Under the pieces are notes generated by a model. That model had not been told where the DNA came from, did no database searches, and worked only from the letters and a program-made list of their open reading frames with translations. Of a stretch of DNA of 64,000 nucleotides, positions 26,064 through 33,514 are shown in pieces (position 1 is the stretch's first letter; each line of letters begins with the position of its first letter). The position numbers and the translations under genes are program-made. The stretch covers positions 4,402,001-4,466,000 of the forward strand of contig OZ245920.1 in NCBI GenBank assembly GCA_965229685.1, read 5' to 3'. This stretch comes from Pacificispira sp033344895. Lineage in GTDB: Bacteria; Pseudomonadota; Alphaproteobacteria; UBA8366; Aestuariispiraceae.

Positions 26064-26975
26064 TCAGCCTCCCTGCCTGGCGAGTGCGACATAGATCGAC
26101 ATGAGGGCCTGTTCCGCCGACCTGTCCGTATGGTGCACCAGCAGATCCCAGCCGGCGGCACGCGCGGCATGGCGCAGGGCGTCGCGATGGGCGGCCAGCC
26201 GGTTGCGGTAATCTGGACGCAGGGTCTCGACCCGCTCCGCCATGAACTCGCCCTCGGCCTCCAGCCCCAGGAAACGGGCTCTTCCGGTGAAGGGCAGGGT
26301 TTCCTCGGCCGGATCCAGAACCTGCACCGCAAGACCGCCCACGAATTGTTGCGAAAACTCCGCGAAACGCCGTTCCCAGACGTCTATCGGCGCCAGAAAG
26401 TCGCTGATCAGGACACCCTGACTGTGTTTCGGCAGGTCGACCGATGCCGGAAAGGCGGCATCCAGGTCGCCGAGCGCCAGATAGCGCTCCGCCAATCTCT
26501 TCAGGCCGGTTCGGCCGCCGCTGGCCCGCTTGTCATGCCCAAGGAGCCCGATACGCTCCCCGCCGCGCAGCAGTGCCGCCGCGGTCGCCAGCAGCAGCAG
26601 CGTGGCGCGGTCCCCTTTGGTCGGGCGGGATTTCCGGGATCGGTAATGCATCGACGGACTGCGGTCCGACCACATCCAGACGCTTTGCGAGGCCTCCCAT
26701 TCCGTCTCGCGCACGAACAGATCGTCGGAGCGCGCGGACCGACGCCAATCGACGGCATGGGCGGAATCGTGGGTGCCGTGAAGCCGATATTGCCAGAAGG
26801 TCTCGCCCGTGCCGATGCGGCGACGGCCGTGCACGCCCTGCGCCACCGTGGCGGCAACCCGTTCCGCGGCGATCAGCAGCGGCGGCAGCCCTTCACCAAG
26901 GGCCTCCGCCCGGGCGACCCGGGCCGGAGTATCACCGGTATTCGGCGTGGTGGTGGGCGGGGTGGCGGCGCTCAT
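26064..26975 (-). CDS. DUF58 domain protein
   Basis: This 303-residue cytosolic protein has the DUF58 core: GTGETFWQYRLHGTHDSAHA followed by VDWRRSARSDDLFVRETEWE, and SVWMWSDRSPSMHYRS, a degenerate MIDAS-like motif. These proteins work with MoxR AAA+ ATPases, perhaps in protein maturation or envelope stress. The start at 26975 lies 4 bases after the MoxR stop; the longer frame reaching 27047 would overlap MoxR and is not favoured. Confidence 0.85.
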   Translation of the reverse strand: MSAATPPTTTPNTGDTPARVARAEALGEGLPPLLIAAERVAATVAQGVHGRRRIGTGETFWQYRLHGTHDSAHAVDWRRSARSDDLFVRETEWEASQSVWMWSDRSPSMHYRSRKSRPTKGDRATLLLLATAAALLRGGERIGLLGHDKRASGGRTGLKRLAERYLALGDLDAAFPASVDLPKHSQGVLISDFLAPIDVWERRFAEFSQQFVGGLAVQVLDPAEETLPFTGRARFLGLEAEGEFMAERVETLRPDYRNRLAAHRDALRHAARAAGWDLLVHHTDRSAEQALMSIYVALARQGG

Positions 26976-26979
26976 CGGC

Positions 26980-28017
26980 TCAGACGCTGGCCTCCACAAG
27001 ACTATCGATCGTGCGATCGATATCGTGCCCTTCCGCGCGGGCGGCAAAGCTCAGTGCCATGCGATGGCGCAGGACCGGTTTGGCCAGGGCCGCGATGTCG
27101 TCGCTGGACGGGGCCAGACGGCCCTGCAGCAGGGCGCGGGCGCGGCAGGCCAGCATCAGCGCCTGGCTGGCCCGGGGCCCGGGCCCCCAGGAGACGCGTT
27201 CCCGAACGATATCCAGCTCGGTCGACTCCGGCCGCCCGTTGCGCACCAGGCGCAGGATGGCGTCGACCACGGCCTCGCCGACCGGTATCCGGCGGGTCAG
27301 AGTTTGCGCATGGCTGAGTTCGGCCGCGGTCAGTTTTTCGGTCACCCCCGCCAGCGTGACCCCGGTGGTCTTCAAGACGATTTCGCGTTCGGAACCGAGA
27401 TCCGGGTAGTGAATGTCGATCTGACAGAGGAATCGGTCCAGCTGCGCCTCCGGCAGCGGGTAAGTTCCTTCCTGCTCGATAGGGTTCTGGGTCGCCAGCA
27501 CGTGAAACGGTGACGGCAACGCGTGGGGGTGACCGGCGACGGTGACGGTATTTTCCTGCATCGCCTGCAGCAACGCCGATTGCGTGCGCGGGCTGGCGCG
27601 GTTGATCTCGTCGCCCATCAGAAGCTGCGTGAAGACCGGGCCCGGCACGAAGCGGAAACTGCGCTTTCCGGAATCGTCGACCTCCAGCACTTCGGATCCA
27701 AGAATATCGGCCGGCATCAGGTCCGGGGTGAACTGGACCCGACGTGAATCGAGACCCAGAACCTTGCTGAGCGTTTCGACCAGCAGCGTCTTGCCGAGGC
27801 CGGGCACGCCGACCAGCAATCCGTGCCCGCCGGCCAGCAACGTGGTCAGAACTTCGTCCACCACCCGATCCTGGCCGAAAAAGACCTGACGGATCTGCGC
27901 GCGCACGGCGCCCAGCTTCTCCCCGACCTGTTCCATCTCGGCGGCAAGGTCCTGGGCGCTCGCTTCAATCGATGCCTGCTTGGCGGCGCCTGTCATCCGC
28001 TCCATATCCTGTGTCAC
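26980..28017 (-). CDS. MoxR family AAA+ ATPase
   Basis: This 345-residue AAA+ chaperone-like ATPase has Walker A in LLVGVPGLGKTLLVETL, Walker B in LLMGDEINRASPRTQSALL, the sensor ATQNPIEQEGTYPLPEAQLD and a C-terminal lid with SWGPGPRASQALMLACRARA. It heads a four-gene minus-strand operon with DUF58, BatA/DUF4159 and a membrane GATase-like protein. The start chosen is GTG at 28017 because AGGGAGAGG lies 6 bases upstream. ATGs at 28005 and 27996 lack well-placed sites. Confidence 0.92.
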   Translation of the reverse strand: MTQDMERMTGAAKQASIEASAQDLAAEMEQVGEKLGAVRAQIRQVFFGQDRVVDEVLTTLLAGGHGLLVGVPGLGKTLLVETLSKVLGLDSRRVQFTPDLMPADILGSEVLEVDDSGKRSFRFVPGPVFTQLLMGDEINRASPRTQSALLQAMQENTVTVAGHPHALPSPFHVLATQNPIEQEGTYPLPEAQLDRFLCQIDIHYPDLGSEREIVLKTTGVTLAGVTEKLTAAELSHAQTLTRRIPVGEAVVDAILRLVRNGRPESTELDIVRERVSWGPGPRASQALMLACRARALLQGRLAPSSDDIAALAKPVLRHRMALSFAARAEGHDIDRTIDSLVEASV

Positions 28018-28155
28018 GGTCGACCTCTCCCTTGATGTAAGCCGCCGTCGGGGCGACGTTGACAGTTGCGGCCGTGCGTCGGACCGTATTTCAGATCTCG
28101 GCTCCGGCCTCGAAACGGCACGGCGGATACTATTCAAGAGGATGATGGCTGCTTG

Positions 28156-28725
28156 ATGTCGAAACAAGCCCCGGCACGCAAAAGTCTCAAGGAGTTGATG
28201 AAATCTGGCGAAGGTCTGGCCGGGTTTCCCTGGCCGGACCGCTATGTGGATTTCGACATCGCGATCCGCCGGGACGGGACCTGGACCTATCGGGGCGATC
28301 CGATTCGCCGGCAGAAGCTGTGCCAGCTGTTCGCCACGGTGCTGCAACGCGATGAGAACGGTGATTTCTGGCTGGTCACGCCGGCGGAGAAGGGCCGAAT
28401 CCAGGTTGAGGACGCACCGTTCGTCGCGGTTGAGATGGTCGCGGAGGTCGACCCGGATCAGGGATCGGTGCTGCGGTTCCGGACCAATCTGGATTATTGG
28501 GTCACCGCGGGCGCCGAGCATCCGATCCGAGTGTCCGTCGATGCGGAAACCGGCGAGCCGTCGCCCTATATAGAAGTGAGGGACGGCCTGGAGGCCCTGA
28601 TCGCGCGGCCGGTGTTTTACGATCTGGTCGAACGGGCCGAGTCGGTCGATCATGGCGATGCGACCGAACTGACGGTCGCCAGCGCCGGGGTCCGCTTTTC
28701 GCTGGGCCGGGTTACCCAGGAATGA
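28156..28725 (+). CDS. DUF1285 family protein
   Basis: This 189-residue soluble protein contains FPWPDRYVDFDIAIRRDGTW, RRQKLCQLFATVLQRDENGD and FWLVTPAEKGRIQVEDAPFV, the DUF1285 hallmarks. Function unknown. It opens a plus-strand operon diverging from moxR (138 bases between starts). Its stop overlaps the Nudix start (ATGA). Confidence 0.88.
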   Translation: MSKQAPARKSLKELMKSGEGLAGFPWPDRYVDFDIAIRRDGTWTYRGDPIRRQKLCQLFATVLQRDENGDFWLVTPAEKGRIQVEDAPFVAVEMVAEVDPDQGSVLRFRTNLDYWVTAGAEHPIRVSVDAETGEPSPYIEVRDGLEALIARPVFYDLVERAESVDHGDATELTVASAGVRFSLGRVTQE

Positions 28726-29396
28726 ACCTGTCGGGAGAGATTTCCGGAATGGATCTGGATCGAATAGCGCAATGCCTGATCGACGCTTCGACCCCCGGGT
28801 CGGAGCGTGGCGATTCGGACCTGAACCCCGATATGCGGCCGCTGCGCGAGACCTTGATCCCGGCTTCCGTGCTGATCCCTCTGGTGCCGCGCGACGAAGG
28901 CTTGTCGGTGATCCTGACAAAACGCACCTCGCAAATGAAGGATCACGCCGGTCAGATTGCCTTTCCAGGTGGCCGACGCGACCCCGGTGACCGGGACGAT
29001 ATCGAAACCGCCCTGCGTGAGACGGAAGAGGAAATCGCAATCCCGCGCGACCGGGTTCGGGTGCTGGGGCGGCTGGCTTCCTATGTCACCCGGACCGGTT
29101 ATCGGGTCACGCCCATCGTCGGCGCCCTGCAACCGCCGATCCAGCCGCGCCCGGAACCGTTCGAGGTCGAGGAAATCTTTGAGGTTCCCCTCGCCTTTCT
29201 GTTGGACCGGGCCAATCATCAACGGCATTCACGCAAGGTTTCCGGGGTGGCACGCAGTTTCTACGCAATGCCCTTCGGCGACTATTACATCTGGGGGGCG
29301 ACCGCCGGCATGATCGTCAGCCTTGTCGATATTCTCGACTGCGCCGCACAGCCGGAACCGGACCGCGCCGTCGATCTGAGAGGGGCCAATGGTTAG
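28722..29396 (+). CDS. CoA pyrophosphatase-type Nudix hydrolase
   Basis: This 224-residue enzyme probably cleaves CoA or its derivatives to 4'-phosphopantetheine and 3',5'-ADP. The diagnostic CoA-type motif is MKDHAGQIAFPGGRRDPGD followed by the Nudix helix TALRETEEEI; the metal-binding REXXEE is intact (RETEEE). The first ATG (28722) overlaps the DUF1285 stop. A second ATG at 28749 has GGGAGAG upstream and could be used. It overlaps the next gene by 8 bases. Confidence 0.88.
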   Translation: MNLSGEISGMDLDRIAQCLIDASTPGSERGDSDLNPDMRPLRETLIPASVLIPLVPRDEGLSVILTKRTSQMKDHAGQIAFPGGRRDPGDRDDIETALRETEEEIAIPRDRVRVLGRLASYVTRTGYRVTPIVGALQPPIQPRPEPFEVEEIFEVPLAFLLDRANHQRHSRKVSGVARSFYAMPFGDYYIWGATAGMIVSLVDILDCAAQPEPDRAVDLRGANG

Positions 29397-29697
29397 AACC
29401 ATACTGACAATCCTGGTGCCGTTTCTGACACCGTTCCTTTGCTACTATGTCTGGTTCTGGTTTCAGTCCCGCAAGAAGGATCGCGAGGAATCCGGTAAAC
29501 CCCTTGAGGCGTGGCAGACCTTTCCCTGGTCGAAACTGATCATTTCCGGCAGCACGCTGGCCATCGGAGCTCTGGTCTTCCTGTTCTTTCAGAAGGACCC
29601 GCTGCCGGAAGGACGCTGGGTTCCGGCCAAGATCGTCGACGGGGAAATCGTGCCGGGGCATTTCGAACCGATTCCGGAACCCGCTGATCCGGACTGA
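29389..29697 (+). CDS. DUF6111-like small membrane protein
   Basis: This 102-residue protein has two membrane spans: TILTILVPFLTPFLCYYVWF (about 4-24) and IISGSTLAIGALVFLFF (about 50-67). A C-terminal PEGRWVPAKIVDGEIVPGHF segment is typical of the DUF6111 group found between Nudix and CCA-transferase genes in alphaproteobacteria. Function unknown. It overlaps the Nudix stop and sits 11 bases before the CCA transferase. Confidence 0.75.
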   Translation: MVRTILTILVPFLTPFLCYYVWFWFQSRKKDREESGKPLEAWQTFPWSKLIISGSTLAIGALVFLFFQKDPLPEGRWVPAKIVDGEIVPGHFEPIPEPADPD

Positions 29698-29708
29698 CGG
29701 GGACCGTA

Positions 29709-30947
29709 ATGACGGGGACGATGATGACGGAGCCTGCGTCGCCGCGCGGCCTGTTGCAGGCCCAGCCCTGGTTCTCTGAGCCCGAGGTTCGGCGCCTGAT
29801 CGACACCCTGCAGGCATCCGGCATCACCGCCCGTTTTGTCGGTGGATGCGTTCGGGATGCCTTGCTGGGACGTGCCAGCGATGATGTCGACCTGGCCGTC
29901 GATGCGGCGCCGGAGGGGGTCGTCAGGGCATTGGACGATGCCGGCATCAAATCCGTACCGACGGGCATCGACCACGGCACCGTGACTGCCGTCCTGACCA
30001 GCCGGACTGTCGAGGTCACTAGCCTTCGATGCGATGTCGAAACCGACGGTCGGCGCGCCGTCGTGCGTTTCACGCAGGATTGGCGCGCGGATTCCCTGCG
30101 CCGTGACTTCACCATGAATGCGCTTTACGCGGACCGGCACGGCGATCTGTCGGACTACCACGGTGGTCTGGACGATCTTCGCAATGGGCGGCTGCGGTTC
30201 ATCGGAGCTCCGGCGGAGCGGATTCGCGAGGACTATCTGCGCATCCTGCGGTTCTTCCGATTCCATGCCCAGTTGGGGCTGTCGTCGCATGATGTGGATG
30301 GGCTGGCGGCCTGTCGTCGTTTCCGTGACCGCCTGCGCGACCTTTCGGCGGAACGTGTCGCCAAGGAACTGCTGCGCCTTCTTGAAGCCGCCGCGCCGGC
30401 CGAAACGATGACTGGGCTGATCGAAGGCGGATTTCTGGATTACTGGCTGCCCGAGGCAGGCGCGGTACCCGCATTGTCGGAGATGTGCCGCCTGGAACCG
30501 CGGCCGGATGCCGTGCGTCGCCTCGCGGTGCTGTGTCCGGTCGGGTCCGACGGCATGGCGGCCGTCGCTGACCGGCTCAAGCTTTCGGGGCGACAGCGGG
30601 ATCGGTTGGCCGCAATGGCCGCGGCGATGGAGCCGCCCGGCGATCCGGCCGCGGCACGCCGGTGGGTCTATCGCCTGGGGACGGAACTGGCCCGGGATCG
30701 CGCATTATTGAACCGGGCGCGGGACGGGGACCGGCGTTGGGACAATCTGATCCGCGCCGCATCCGACTGGATACCGCCCGAATTCCCCCTGTCCGGTCGC
30801 GATGCGCTGGGGGTCGGCATGGCACCGGGCCCGGCCATCGGCGAGACCTTGCGGCGGATTGAGGAGGATTGGGTCCTGGGCGACTTCATGGAAGATCGCG
30901 CGGCCCTGCTGGAACGATTGAAAGAGAGGGGAGGGGCAAGCCGATGA
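29709..30947 (+). CDS. CCA tRNA nucleotidyltransferase / poly(A) polymerase family
   Basis: This 412-residue class II nucleotidyltransferase adds or repairs the 3' CCA of tRNA. The catalytic head contains RFVGGCVRDALLGRASDDVD with paired aspartates. The nucleotide-binding motifs RRDFTMNALYADRHG and REDYLRILRFFRFHAQLG follow, then a helical RNA-binding tail. The start could be ATG 29709, 29721 or 29724. Its stop overlaps the next start (ATGA). Confidence 0.93.
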   Translation: MTGTMMTEPASPRGLLQAQPWFSEPEVRRLIDTLQASGITARFVGGCVRDALLGRASDDVDLAVDAAPEGVVRALDDAGIKSVPTGIDHGTVTAVLTSRTVEVTSLRCDVETDGRRAVVRFTQDWRADSLRRDFTMNALYADRHGDLSDYHGGLDDLRNGRLRFIGAPAERIREDYLRILRFFRFHAQLGLSSHDVDGLAACRRFRDRLRDLSAERVAKELLRLLEAAAPAETMTGLIEGGFLDYWLPEAGAVPALSEMCRLEPRPDAVRRLAVLCPVGSDGMAAVADRLKLSGRQRDRLAAMAAAMEPPGDPAAARRWVYRLGTELARDRALLNRARDGDRRWDNLIRAASDWIPPEFPLSGRDALGVGMAPGPAIGETLRRIEEDWVLGDFMEDRAALLERLKERGGASR

Positions 30948-31588
30948 CGGTGGTGAGAATCTGTTTCCTGGGAGACAGCGTGACGGTCGGGACCGGTGAC
31001 GCGGGCTGCCGGGGCTGGCCGTCCTATCTCAGCGCCGAGGAAACCACCCGACGCGGCCATGACATCAGTTGCTACAATCTGGGCATACGGGCCGAGACGT
31101 CCCTGGACATCGCGCGACGCTGGCGGGCGGAGGTTGGACCGCGCCTGCCGGACCATGTCGCCGGGCGCCTGGTCTTCATGTTCGGATTGAACGATTGCGC
31201 TGACTTTAACGGCGATGGCGTACGGGTGCCGCATGATGAATCCGTCGCGGCGGCCAGGACGATGATCGGGGAGGCCGCGGCCTGGAAGCCAACACTGTGG
31301 ATCGGCATGACGCCGGTGCGGCGCAGTCCGCCGTCCATCCAGCCGGGCCCGGGTGTACGCTACACTTTCGACCGGGAGCGTACGGCGGCGCTGAACCTAG
31401 CGTATCGGGAAACCGCCGCCGATCTCGGTGTCCCGTATGTCGATCTGCACGACATGCTGGCGGAGGATTCGGACTGGGACGCCGGCATGGATGCAGGGGA
31501 CGGCGTGCATCCGGACGATGCGGGACACCAGCGTATCGCACGCATCGTCGCGGATTCACCAGCCTGGCGGGCCTGGTTCCAGGACTGA
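30944..31588 (+). CDS. SGNH/GDSL-type hydrolase
   Basis: This 214-residue esterase-like protein has block I CFLGDSVTVGTGD (Ser nucleophile), a block III-type FGLNDC (Asn) and the C-terminal DGVHPDDAGHQRIA (Asp/His). No signal peptide is visible, so it is probably cytosolic; substrate unknown. The ATG at 30944 overlaps the CCA-transferase stop and is preceded by GAGGGGAGGGGC. It ends the plus-strand operon, 5 bases from the convergent secreted protein. Confidence 0.88.
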   Translation: MTVVRICFLGDSVTVGTGDAGCRGWPSYLSAEETTRRGHDISCYNLGIRAETSLDIARRWRAEVGPRLPDHVAGRLVFMFGLNDCADFNGDGVRVPHDESVAAARTMIGEAAAWKPTLWIGMTPVRRSPPSIQPGPGVRYTFDRERTAALNLAYRETAADLGVPYVDLHDMLAEDSDWDAGMDAGDGVHPDDAGHQRIARIVADSPAWRAWFQD

Positions 31589-31593
31589 CTGTC

Positions 31594-32136
31594 CTACTGG
31601 GCGTGTTTCACCAACCGGCCGCGCACCTGTCTTTCGGAGGTGCCGTCGGTGATCCGCTGATAGGTCAGGGTCATGCCCTGGCCGGAAACCGTGCGGGTGT
31701 ATTTCTGAACCTGCCAGGTGCCGTCTTCGCGGATGCGCAGCATGTAGGTGAACAGCGAATCCCCCTCGACGCGGCTCCACCAGACCGGCTCCGATTTCAG
31801 GGGGTCGCCGGTCTCGGCCGTGCGATACACCCCGGGCTGCCCGGTCGCGTCAAAGACCAGGGTGGCGCTGCTTTTCTTGATGTCGGGATTGTCCGGATCA
31901 CCGGATTCCCGGGTGATCGTGGTCCAACTCAGCCGAAACGAGGTCTCGCTGACCTTTTCGATGACGACATCCATGTCGCGCACGGTGACCGCGAAATAGA
32001 TGCTGTCCTCCGTCTCGGAGATTCCGGACCCTTTCCAGTGACCCAGGAACGGTGCGAAATCCTGTGCCATCGCGGTTTGCCCGGTGGAGAGCGCGACCAC
32101 CATCGCAGCGGCGGCCAGAAACGGTCGTAACATCAT
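31594..32136 (-). CDS. Secreted protein of unknown function
   Basis: This 180-residue protein has a clear signal peptide (MMLRPFLAAAAMVVALSTG, cleavage likely after TAMA). The mature domain is beta-rich (FAPFLGHWKGSGISETEDS, FRLSWTTITRES, WWSRVEGDSLFTYMLRI) and suggests a lipocalin-like barrel. I do not recognise a named family. AGGGGAACC precedes the two ATGs at 32136/32133. Confidence 0.7.
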   Translation of the reverse strand: MMLRPFLAAAAMVVALSTGQTAMAQDFAPFLGHWKGSGISETEDSIYFAVTVRDMDVVIEKVSETSFRLSWTTITRESGDPDNPDIKKSSATLVFDATGQPGVYRTAETGDPLKSEPVWWSRVEGDSLFTYMLRIREDGTWQVQKYTRTVSGQGMTLTYQRITDGTSERQVRGRLVKHAQ

Positions 32137-32213
32137 TGGTTCCCCTGTTCGACGTTCGGTTTACGGCGGGTTACGTCGTCGCGGCGCAGTTTAGACCCGC
32201 GCCCGCGGCGCCG

Positions 32214-32459
32214 TCACCCCAGTAGATTGGCGATATAGTCCGCGGCCATCAACAGGGCGACCAGGACTGCAGCGATCGTCGCCATTGTCTTGATCGACAG
32301 GTCGCGCCATGCCGGGATCTGGCGCCGACGGTCCATTTCCTTGCGATAGTCCGCATAGCCCTGCCAGGCAGCCTTGGCGACGGGATGCAATTCCTCGTCC
32401 TTGCCTTCTTCCCGTTCGTGAGCGAACTCCCGGCGGCGTTTCAGATATCGGCCAATCAT
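32214..32459 (-). CDS. Small protein with C-terminal membrane span
   Basis: This 81-residue protein has a basic, charged N-terminal half (MIGRYLKRRREFAHEREE) and a membrane span at the C-terminus (TMATIAAVLVALLMAADYIA). The start at 32459 overlaps the patatin stop (ATGA), so it is translated with it, perhaps as a membrane partner. The family is not recognised. Confidence 0.65.
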   Translation of the reverse strand: MIGRYLKRRREFAHEREEGKDEELHPVAKAAWQGYADYRKEMDRRRQIPAWRDLSIKTMATIAAVLVALLMAADYIANLLG

Positions 32460-33514
32460 GTGTCGCGTGTCTCGTCGGTTTCGAAGGCGCTGTCCCGCGC
32501 GCCCTGGAACATGGCACGCAGATCCACCGTGGCGCGTTTCCCGACGAAAGGCAAATCCCGCTCGGTCCAGATTTCGGCGGCGTCCCGCCCGATATCGCGA
32601 AGATGCTGCAGGAAACGCCATTCGGTGTTCAGTTTCGACGACGCGCCCAGTTCCTGCAGGCGGGCATCCCCGATGATATGAACCCGGACCTGATTGTAGC
32701 GCGCCGGGTCCAGCCGCCCCTCCTCCAGCATGCGTCCGACGAAATCGATGGCGCGGAACTCGCGCAGCAGGCTGGCGTTGAAGGTGATCTCGTTGACCCG
32801 GTCCAGGATTTCCCGGGCGCTGCGCGGCACGCCCTTGCGCTCGATCGGGTTGATCTGGACGATCACCACGTCATTCGTGGCGCAGGCATTGAAGAACGGG
32901 AACAGGACCGGATTGCCCATATAGCCGCCATCCCAATAGGGCGCGCCGTCGATCTCCACCGCCTGGAACAGGAACGGCAGACAGGCGGAGGCCAGGACGA
33001 CATCGGCGTCGATCCGCGCCCCGGTGAAGACCTTGACACGGCCGGTTTCGACATTCGTTGCCGACAGGAACAACTGCATCTTGCTGCAGCGCCGGACTCG
33101 GTCGAAATCGACATGCTCTTCCAGCAGCGGGCGCAGCGGATTGATGTTCAGCGGATTGGTGTCATAGGGCGACGCGATCCGCCCCAGCAGATCCATCATC
33201 AGATAGCCGGGCGAATTCTCCAGGCTCCACTGCCCCATGAAGACGTCGATCAAGGTGCGCTGGATCGGCGACCAGCGGCCGACATCGGCAACGCCTTCCC
33301 AGAAATCCGCGAGGGCCTGCCGCGCGCCGTCGGCGCCGCCCGCTTCATAGCCGGAGGCCAGAACGACCGCGTTCATCGCCCCGGCCGACGTGCCGCTGAT
33401 CGCGTCGATGCGGATCAGCCCGTGTTCCAGCAGATAGTCGAGAACGCCCCAGGTAAACGCCCCATGCGCGCCGCCGCCCTGCAGGGCGAGGTTGACAGGG
33501 CGGGCCTCAGCCAT
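32456..33514 (-). CDS. Patatin-like phospholipase
   Basis: This 352-residue acyl hydrolase has the oxyanion loop LALQGGGAHGAFTWGVLDYL, the nucleophile elbow GTSAGAMNA and the catalytic Asp in PYWDGGYMGNPVLFPF, so the Ser-Asp dyad is complete. It likely acts on phospholipids or storage polyester-type lipids. The ATG at 33514 overlaps the mutS end by 8 bases, indicating coupling; an upstream start at 33547 would reach deeper into mutS. Confidence 0.9.
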   Translation of the reverse strand: MAEARPVNLALQGGGAHGAFTWGVLDYLLEHGLIRIDAISGTSAGAMNAVVLASGYEAGGADGARQALADFWEGVADVGRWSPIQRTLIDVFMGQWSLENSPGYLMMDLLGRIASPYDTNPLNINPLRPLLEEHVDFDRVRRCSKMQLFLSATNVETGRVKVFTGARIDADVVLASACLPFLFQAVEIDGAPYWDGGYMGNPVLFPFFNACATNDVVIVQINPIERKGVPRSAREILDRVNEITFNASLLREFRAIDFVGRMLEEGRLDPARYNQVRVHIIGDARLQELGASSKLNTEWRFLQHLRDIGRDAAEIWTERDLPFVGKRATVDLRAMFQGARDSAFETDETRDT

